A stretch of 64,000 nt of DNA from Enterovibrio gelatinilyticus (GTDB lineage Bacteria; Pseudomonadota; Gammaproteobacteria; Enterobacterales; Vibrionaceae): NCBI RefSeq assembly GCF_028683095.1, contig NZ_JAJUBC010000002.1, forward strand, positions 62,001-126,000, given 5' to 3'. Under the pieces are notes generated by a model that did no database searches, was not told the DNA's origin, and was given only the letters and a program-made list of their open reading frames with translations. The translations under genes and the position numbers were made by a program. Position 1 is the first letter of the stretch, and each line of letters opens with the position of its first letter. This document shows, in pieces, positions 58,671 to 64,000 of this stretch.

Positions 58671-59618
58671 ATGATCAAACTGGGTATCGTGATGGACCCA
58701 ATTGAGTCCATCAACATCAAGAAAGATTCTTCTTTTGCCATGATGCTAGAAGCACAAGCGCGTGGCTGGGAAATTCACTACATGCAGATGAATGACTTGT
58801 CGCTGGAGCAAGGCAAAGCCCTTGCTCGCACTAAGATCATCAGCGTAGAACAAAACCCTGAGAAGTGGTTTGACGTAAAAAGCGAACAAGAGATCGCATT
58901 GGCTGAGCTTGATGCCGTGTTGATGCGTAAAGATCCACCGTTCGACACAGAATACATCTACGCGACCTACATTCTGGAGCGCGCAGAAGTGGAAGGCTGT
59001 TTGATCGTTAACAAACCGCAAAGTCTGCGCGATTGTAACGAAAAACTGTTCACCGCTTGGTTCCCAGAGCACACGCCAATCACCTTAGTGACACGTCGCG
59101 ACGACCAAATTAAAGCGTTCCATGAAAAACACGGTGATGTGATTTTGAAGCCACTTGATGGCATGGGCGGTTCATCCATCTTCCGGGTGAAGAAGGGCGA
59201 CCCTAACCTGTCAGTGATCATCGAAACCCTAACCAGCCTTGGCACGAACTACTGCATGGCGCAGACGTTCGTTCCAGACATCAGCAATGGCGACAAACGC
59301 ATTTTGGTGGTCGATGGCGAGCCAATGCCATACTGCTTGGCGCGTATTCCCGCCAAAGGCGAAACACGCGGTAACCTTGCCGCTGGTGGTCGCGGTGAAG
59401 CGCGCCCATTGAGTGAGACTGACTGGGCCATCGCCCGTGCGGTTGCACCAACGCTGAAAGAGAAAGGCCTGATCTTCGTAGGGCTGGATATCATAGGCGA
59501 CAAACTGACAGAAATTAATGTCACGAGTCCAACCTGTATCCGTGAAATTGAAGCCGCTTTCGACATCAACATCAGTGGTAAATTGATGGATGCGATTGAA
59601 GCGCGTCTGCAAAAGTAA
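58671..59618 (+). CDS. gshB: Glutathione synthetase
   Basis: 315 aa from the ATG at 58671 (MIKLGIVMDPI), with AAGGA eight to eleven bases upstream. ATP-grasp enzyme joining gamma-glutamylcysteine and glycine. ATP-binding VILKPLDGMGGSSIFRV near residue 157, and substrate-binding EINVTSPTCIREIE near 283. 48 bp after rsmE. Confidence 0.96.
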   Translation: MIKLGIVMDPIESINIKKDSSFAMMLEAQARGWEIHYMQMNDLSLEQGKALARTKIISVEQNPEKWFDVKSEQEIALAELDAVLMRKDPPFDTEYIYATYILERAEVEGCLIVNKPQSLRDCNEKLFTAWFPEHTPITLVTRRDDQIKAFHEKHGDVILKPLDGMGGSSIFRVKKGDPNLSVIIETLTSLGTNYCMAQTFVPDISNGDKRILVVDGEPMPYCLARIPAKGETRGNLAAGGRGEARPLSETDWAIARAVAPTLKEKGLIFVGLDIIGDKLTEINVTSPTCIREIEAAFDINISGKLMDAIEARLQK

Positions 59619-59732
59619 CCGTACACCGCCTTGTGCAGTTTCCTCTGCACGAGGCTGACTTTCTTTCGCTTACCGCTCATACTGAACGTAGGCACTCTGC
59701 AAAGTTAGCACCTGCCGTTCATTACGCACTTT

Positions 59733-59785
59733 AAAACAAGCAGCTTTTTTGAAGCAAGCACCTTTTTTTGAAACAAGCACCTTTG
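59733..59785. repeat. Three imperfect tandem repeats upstream of yqgE
   Basis: A unit of about 18-19 bp with the core ACAAGCACCTTTTTTTGA occurs three times, with CAAGCA beginning at 59737, 59755 and 59774. It lies 32 bp before the yqgE start in the gshB-yqgE spacer. Confidence 0.75.
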
Positions 59786-59816
59786 CGCCAACGCAACTTA
59801 GTAGTGGAAGGGCATC

Positions 59817-60380
59817 ATGAATTTTAAAAACCATTTTCTTGTCGCGATGCCTAGCATGGCAGACGACCGTTTTAAGCACAGTGTCATCTATATGTGCGAG
59901 CACAATGAAGACGGCGCGATGGGGCTTGTGATAAACCAGCCTATTAATATTTCTGTTGCAAACATGCTGGAGCAAATAGAAGTCGCTCGTGATCATCATG
60001 TCACTCAACCATTGAGCCTCGATCAACCCGTGTTGTTTGGTGGCCCCGTGTCGGAAGACCGTGGTTTTGTGCTTCACAAAAACAGGCAGACGTTTGGATC
60101 CAGCATCCAGCTATCAGACGCACTGACCGTGACGACATCAAAAGATATTCTGAGCATCTTAGGCACGAATGACGAACCAGAGCAGTTCATTGTTGCTCTC
60201 GGTTATTCCGGCTGGGATGCGGGTCAATTAGAAAAAGAATTGGCCGAAAACAGTTGGCTCACCATTGAAGCCGACCCTTCCGTGATTTTTGATACACCAA
60301 TCAATGAACGTTGGGAAACCGCGTTGAAGCATTTGGGCATCAGTGCGCTCAATCTATCGTCCGATATTGGACACGCATAA
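59817..60380 (+). CDS. yqgE: UPF0301/AlgH-family protein YqgE
   Basis: 187 aa, starting [14 protein letters not shown]. Conserved [20 protein letters not shown] and MGLVINQP near residues 8-45, and [12 protein letters not shown] near residue 79. Function unknown; genetically linked to ruvX in many genomes. 10 bp upstream of ruvX, so likely in one transcript. Confidence 0.93.
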   Translation: MNFKNHFLVAMPSMADDRFKHSVIYMCEHNEDGAMGLVINQPINISVANMLEQIEVARDHHVTQPLSLDQPVLFGGPVSEDRGFVLHKNRQTFGSSIQLSDALTVTTSKDILSILGTNDEPEQFIVALGYSGWDAGQLEKELAENSWLTIEADPSVIFDTPINERWETALKHLGISALNLSSDIGHA

Positions 60381-60390
60381 GAGACATCCC

Positions 60391-60819
60391 ATGAGTAACA
60401 TTCAAACCGTGCTGGGTTTTGACTACGGCACAAAAAGTATTGGCACCGCTATCGGGCAAGCCATCACAGGTACGGCAACGCCGCTTAAAGCGCTCAAAGC
60501 CAAAGACGGTATCCCGAGCTGGGATGCTATCGAAGCTATTTTGAAAGAATGGAAACCAGACGTGGTGGTGGTTGGGTTACCCCTAGACTTACAAGGCGGC
60601 GAACTGGAAACCATCACCCCGCGCGCGCGTAAGTTTGCGAATCGTCTTAAAGGGCGATTTGGTGTTAACGTCGAACTGCACGATGAGCGACTCACCACCA
60701 CAGAGGCGCGTTCATCACTGTTTGAACAAGGCGGTTATCGTGCACTAGGAAAAGGCAATATTGACTGCCAATCCGCCGTCATCATTGTCGAAAGTTGGTT
60801 TGAACATCAATACAGCTAA
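60391..60819 (+). CDS. ruvX: Putative pre-16S rRNA nuclease / Holliday junction resolvase YqgF (RuvX)
   Basis: 142 aa from the ATG at 60391. RNase H-like fold: [15 protein letters not shown] at residues 8-22 and [15 protein letters not shown] near 58, [10 protein letters not shown] near 98 are conserved catalytic regions. Involved in 16S rRNA 5'-end maturation. Upstream yqgE, downstream a terminator shared with pilU. Confidence 0.95.
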   Translation: MSNIQTVLGFDYGTKSIGTAIGQAITGTATPLKALKAKDGIPSWDAIEAILKEWKPDVVVVGLPLDLQGGELETITPRARKFANRLKGRFGVNVELHDERLTTTEARSSLFEQGGYRALGKGNIDCQSAVIIVESWFEHQYS

Positions 60820-60845
60820 AAAAAGCGCCAATGGCGCTTTTTTTT
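60818..60845. terminator. Bidirectional terminator between ruvX and pilU
   Basis: A7-GCGCC, loop AAT, GGCGC-T8. It is short but perfect, and serves both convergent transcripts. Confidence 0.88.
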
Positions 60846-60851
60846 ATTTCG

Positions 60852-61967
60852 TTATCGTCCTTCGATACTGACATCTGCCAGCGATAAAGAACCGTCAGAT
60901 TGCTCTGCCATTTTCATCATCAGCTTCAATTCATTGCGTGAATCAGCATGATGCAGCGCTTCTTCTTGAGACACCTTACCGGCCTGATACAGCGCAAACA
61001 GTGATTGGTCAAAGGTACACATACCCGCGTTTTCACCTCGGCTAATGCTGGCCTTCAATTCATGCAACTCTCCGCGACGAATAAGATCCGATACATGCGA
61101 TGTGTTCAGCAGCAATTCATAAGCGCCATGACGCCCGACTCCACTAATATCTGGCACCAATTGTTGGGCAAGTACACCACGAAGGTTCAGCGACAAATCA
61201 AACAAGAACTGCTCACGGCGCTCTTTCGGCACCAAATGCAACACACGCTCTAGCGCTTGGTTCGCGTTGTTAGCGTGAAGGGTTGCGATACACAGATGCC
61301 CTGTTTCAGCAAACTGCATCGCGTACTCCATGGTTTCTCGGGTACGAATTTCACCAATCATGATCATGTCTGGTGCCTGACGCAGCGAGTTTTTCAGCGC
61401 CACGTCATAGCTTTCGGTATCAATACCGATCTCACGTTGGGTCACAATGCACTTATTGTGTGGGTGAATAAACTCAATAGGGTCCTCAACCGTCAGAATG
61501 TGCCCACTGCGGTGGGTATTTCGAAAACCCACCATCGCTGCCATCGACGTCGATTTCCCCGACCCCGTTGCCCCAACAATCAACACCAAACCACGTTTGG
61601 CGATCGACAAATCCTGAATAACATCCGGTAAACCCAATGAGTGGATATCAGGAATATTTGTTTCGATACGACGCATGACCATGCCCGGTAAATCTCGTTG
61701 CCAGAAAGCACTGACACGAAAACGGCCCGTCTCTGTCACCAACGCAAAATTGGCTTCCCGCTCTGTGATGAACTTCTGGTAAGTGTCTGCGTCCATGGCT
61801 TGTTTAATCAGCCCATTAACGCCAGCCTCATCCAATTTATCGCCCACTGGCTTCAAACTGCCATCAACACGAAGCATGCAAGATGCCCCAACCGTGATGT
61901 AACAATCCGACGCACGTCGCGTGAGCATTTCATCGAGCAATTCAAAGAGCGGTGCTTTTGCTGTCAT
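60852..61967 (-). CDS. pilU: Type IV pilus retraction ATPase PilU
   Basis: 371 aa PilT-family hexameric ATPase. Walker A VGATGSGKSTSMAAMVG near residue 130, Asp box with TVEDPIEF near 160, and the AIRAGE-like MIMIGEIRTRETM near 203. It supports PilT during pilus retraction, used in twitching or DNA uptake. It is 2 bp downstream of pilT. Confidence 0.95.
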   Translation of the reverse strand: MTAKAPLFELLDEMLTRRASDCYITVGASCMLRVDGSLKPVGDKLDEAGVNGLIKQAMDADTYQKFITEREANFALVTETGRFRVSAFWQRDLPGMVMRRIETNIPDIHSLGLPDVIQDLSIAKRGLVLIVGATGSGKSTSMAAMVGFRNTHRSGHILTVEDPIEFIHPHNKCIVTQREIGIDTESYDVALKNSLRQAPDMIMIGEIRTRETMEYAMQFAETGHLCIATLHANNANQALERVLHLVPKERREQFLFDLSLNLRGVLAQQLVPDISGVGRHGAYELLLNTSHVSDLIRRGELHELKASISRGENAGMCTFDQSLFALYQAGKVSQEEALHHADSRNELKLMMKMAEQSDGSLSLADVSIEGR

Positions 61968-61969
61968 CC

Positions 61970-63007
61970 TTAAAATCCTGTCCCTGCACTATCCAGTGCC
62001 TTGTTAGCTTCTTGACTGTCTATCACGCCTTGCATCATTAGATTGCGCAGTGCTTGCTCCATGGTTTGCATGCCCATGCCCGAGCCTGTTTGAATCATCG
62101 AATACATCTGTGCCACTTTATCTTCACGGATCAAGTTGCGAATCGCAGGCGTGGCGATCATCACCTCGTGTGCTGCCACACGGCCGCCCGTCACCTGCTT
62201 CAACAGTTTCTGTGATACCACCGCCCTTAAAGATTCTGACAACATCGAACGCACCATAGGTTTGTCTGCACCTGGGAACACATCAATGATCCGGTCTACT
62301 GTCTTCGCTGCACTGGAGGTGTGTAGCGTGCCAAACACCAGATGTCCTGTTTCAGCCGCGGTCAACGCCAAGCTAATGGTTTCTTGATCTCGCAGCTCAC
62401 CCACCAAAATGACATCAGGGTCTTCACGGAGTGCGGAACGAAGTGCATTCTTAAATGAATGTGTATCGCGATGAACCTCTCGTTGGTTGATCAACGAGCT
62501 TTTTTGCTCATGAACAAACTCAATAGGATCTTCAATCGTGAGCACATGTCGATGCTGTTCACGATTAATTTTGTCTATCATTGCAGCTAGCGTCGTGGAC
62601 TTCCCTGAACCTGTTGGCCCCGTCACTAACACCAAGCCTTTTTGGTAGTTCACAAATTGCTCGAAAACTGACGGCGCATTAATCGCGTCTAACGTCGGGA
62701 TTTTAGATGGGATATTTCGAAAAACTGCCGCACAGCCACGGGATTGATGGAAGGCATTCACGCGAAAGCGGCCCACTGACGCAAGCTCAAACGAGAAATC
62801 AACTTCGAGGTTTTGTTCAAACTCTCGCTGCTGTGCGTCATTCATCACATCAAAGATAAGGCGATTCACATCATTGTGCTCAAGTGCAGGTAAGCTCAGC
62901 TTACGGACATCACCATCAACGCGGACCATTGGCGGCACACCCGCAGAAAGATGTAGATCTGAGGCATTATGCTTTACACTAAAGTCCAATAATTCAGTAA
63001 TATCCAT
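61970..63007 (-). CDS. pilT: Type IV pilus retraction ATPase PilT
   Basis: 345 aa. Walker A TGPTGSGKSTTLAAMID near residue 130, Asp box VLTIEDPIEFVHE near 158, Walker B-region DVILVGELRDQETI near 200. It drives pilus retraction. Start codon is only 26 bp from the divergent yggS start, so promoters must overlap coding DNA or be very compact. Confidence 0.97.
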   Translation of the reverse strand: MDITELLDFSVKHNASDLHLSAGVPPMVRVDGDVRKLSLPALEHNDVNRLIFDVMNDAQQREFEQNLEVDFSFELASVGRFRVNAFHQSRGCAAVFRNIPSKIPTLDAINAPSVFEQFVNYQKGLVLVTGPTGSGKSTTLAAMIDKINREQHRHVLTIEDPIEFVHEQKSSLINQREVHRDTHSFKNALRSALREDPDVILVGELRDQETISLALTAAETGHLVFGTLHTSSAAKTVDRIIDVFPGADKPMVRSMLSESLRAVVSQKLLKQVTGGRVAAHEVMIATPAIRNLIREDKVAQMYSMIQTGSGMGMQTMEQALRNLMMQGVIDSQEANKALDSAGTGF

Positions 63008-63033
63008 TAATACGTTTCCTCGCAGAATTAGCC

Positions 63034-63744
63034 ATGTGTAGTATCAGACAAAACCTAGAGCAGGTCACCAGCCAAATAGACAATGCCGCACAAAAATGCG
63101 GGAGAGACGCCTCTGGCGTGCAATTGTTGGCGGTAAGTAAAACCAAGCCTATCGAGGCGATCGCCGAAGCTATCGAAGCAGGCCATCGTCAGTTTGGCGA
63201 AAACTATGTGCAAGAAGGGGTGGATAAGATTATTCATTTCCGCCCTCTTCAGCCCGATCTGGAGTGGCATTTCATCGGCCCAATCCAGTCTAATAAAACG
63301 CGTCCTATCGCTGAACACTTCGATTGGGTGCACTCGATTGATCGCAGTAAAGTGGCGCGTAGACTTAGCGAACAGCGCCCAAGTAACATGTTACCGCTGC
63401 AAGTGCTTATCCAAATCAATACCAGCGGCGAAGCGTCTAAATCTGGCACTGGTTTTGATGACGTTAGAGCATTGGCTGAAGAAATCGAAAGTATGCCGCA
63501 TCTAACGCTTAGGGGATTAATGTGCATTCCCCAGCCAGAAGACAATTACGACGCGCAAATAGCCGCGTTTGCGCCACTGTCAGCCCTATTTGAAGAAATG
63601 AAAGCCAGTTATTCTCAGTTCGATACGCTATCGATGGGTATGAGTGGTGATATGGATGCCGCCATTGCGTCACAAAGTACCATGGTTCGAATTGGTACTG
63701 CGCTGTTTGGGGCAAGAGATTACAGCCAACGCGGTGAGAAATAA
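63034..63744 (+). CDS. yggS: PLP-homeostasis protein YggS (PLPBP/COG0325)
   Basis: 236 aa, single-domain PLP-binding barrel resembling the N-terminal domain of alanine racemase but not racemising. The PLP lysine lies in LLAVSKTKPIEAI near residue 36, and QFGENYVQEG near residue 56 is conserved. Upstream of proC, the usual order. It maintains pyridoxal phosphate balance. Confidence 0.95.
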   Translation: MCSIRQNLEQVTSQIDNAAQKCGRDASGVQLLAVSKTKPIEAIAEAIEAGHRQFGENYVQEGVDKIIHFRPLQPDLEWHFIGPIQSNKTRPIAEHFDWVHSIDRSKVARRLSEQRPSNMLPLQVLIQINTSGEASKSGTGFDDVRALAEEIESMPHLTLRGLMCIPQPEDNYDAQIAAFAPLSALFEEMKASYSQFDTLSMGMSGDMDAAIASQSTMVRIGTALFGARDYSQRGEK

Positions 63745-63806
63745 CCGAGACGATACATTTCAGGTAAAGCCTTTCATGGCTTACCCGACAACGAGGAATT
63801 TATTTG

Positions 63807-64000
63807 ATGGAACAACGTACCATTGCCTTTATTGGCGCAGGCAACATGGCTCGCTCAATCATTGCTGGCCTCATTCAGTCTGGATACCCCGCGTCTTTAC
63901 TCACGGCAGTTAACCGTACCCCCGAAAAAAGCGCCGCCTTTCGTGATAGCTTTGGCATCAATGCCAATGAAGATGTGATTGAAAGCGCCAAGCAAGCTGA
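63807..64000 (+). CDS. proC: Pyrroline-5-carboxylate reductase, N-terminal part
   Basis: First 64 codons of a gene cut by the window end. The NAD(P) motif IAFIGAGNMARSIIAGLI is at residues 6-23. It catalyses the last step of proline synthesis. It starts at ATG 63807, preceded by GAGGAA nine or so bases upstream. Position after yggS supports the call. Confidence 0.93.
   Translation, partial: MEQRTIAFIGAGNMARSIIAGLIQSGYPASLLTAVNRTPEKSAAFRDSFGINANEDVIESAKQA

Noticed and set aside
59249-59695. 148-codon minus-strand ORF opposite gshB
   Set aside because: Antisense shadow of a well supported gene.
59670-60077. 135-codon minus-strand ORF across the gshB-yqgE spacer
   Set aside because: It is mostly antisense to yqgE, and the rest is translated repeat DNA; there is no support as a gene.

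Overview
This window comes from a marine gammaproteobacterium, very probably a member of the Vibrionaceae. The evidence is gene order: eno-pyrG-mazG-relA-rlmD-barA, the rpoE-rseABC-lepA-lepB-rnc-era-recO-pdxJ-acpS run, epd-pgk-fbaA, and metK-sprT-endA-rsmE-gshB-yqgE-ruvX with pilT-pilU-yggS-proC. The proteins resemble Vibrio, Photobacterium, Enterovibrio and Grimontia types. The genus cannot be fixed from sequence alone. Almost everything outside 11.2-29.3 kb is conserved chromosomal housekeeping DNA.

Layout. 1-262 is the tail of a UbiI/VisC-type FAD hydroxylase, followed by a repeat-rich spacer. 496-8244 (minus strand) holds eno, pyrG, mazG, relA and rlmD. 8469-11213 (plus) is the hybrid sensor kinase barA. 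11273-29275 is an accessory island: a complete aryl polyene (APE) type II polyketide locus. It has a three-gene minus-strand arm (halogenase-like flavoenzyme, methyltransferase, small lipoprotein) and a 17-gene plus-strand operon. The operon carries a KS-like chain-length factor, acyltransferase, two ACPs, membrane protein, acyl-activating ligase, two hotdog dehydratases, GT2-acyltransferase fusion, aromatic amino acid ammonia-lyase, thioesterase, LolA-like carrier, MMPL exporter, lipoprotein, two ketosynthases and a ketoreductase. 29365-38319 (minus) is the acpS-to-rpoE housekeeping block. 38770-45666 holds nadB, a chemoreceptor, ygfX-sdhE, ygfZ, a YbaK-like deacylase and a LysR regulator. 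45881-48882 holds a 67-aa orphan ORF, a lone gcvH and two tandem mscS paralogues. 49040-54844 (minus) is the glycolytic/pentose block fbaA, pgk, epd, tkt. 55194-60819 (plus) is metK, sprT, endA, rsmE, gshB, yqgE and ruvX. 60852-63007 (minus) is pilU and pilT. yggS and the start of proC close the window.

How the genes work together. In the APE locus the ammonia-lyase can supply an aryl-acrylate starter. The ligase would load it on an ACP, and the KS/CLF, KR and DH enzymes would build a fully conjugated polyene. The acyltransferases, LolA-like carrier, MMPL exporter and lipoproteins would attach it to a lipid and move it to the outer membrane. Nearly every gene start in the operon overlaps the preceding stop, so the operon looks translationally coupled. 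In the rpoE block, envelope-stress sigma factor, anti-sigma factor and modulators sit upstream of translation, secretion and lipid/cofactor genes. A sigma-E-type promoter lies upstream of rpoE.

Regulatory signals read directly from the sequence include intrinsic terminators after most transcription units, a sigma-E-like promoter, a row of MetJ-like boxes at metK, a PurR-like palindrome upstream of fbaA, and a perfect 14-bp inverted repeat between sdhE and ygfZ. I saw no rRNA, tRNA, CRISPR array, insertion sequence or prophage in the window.
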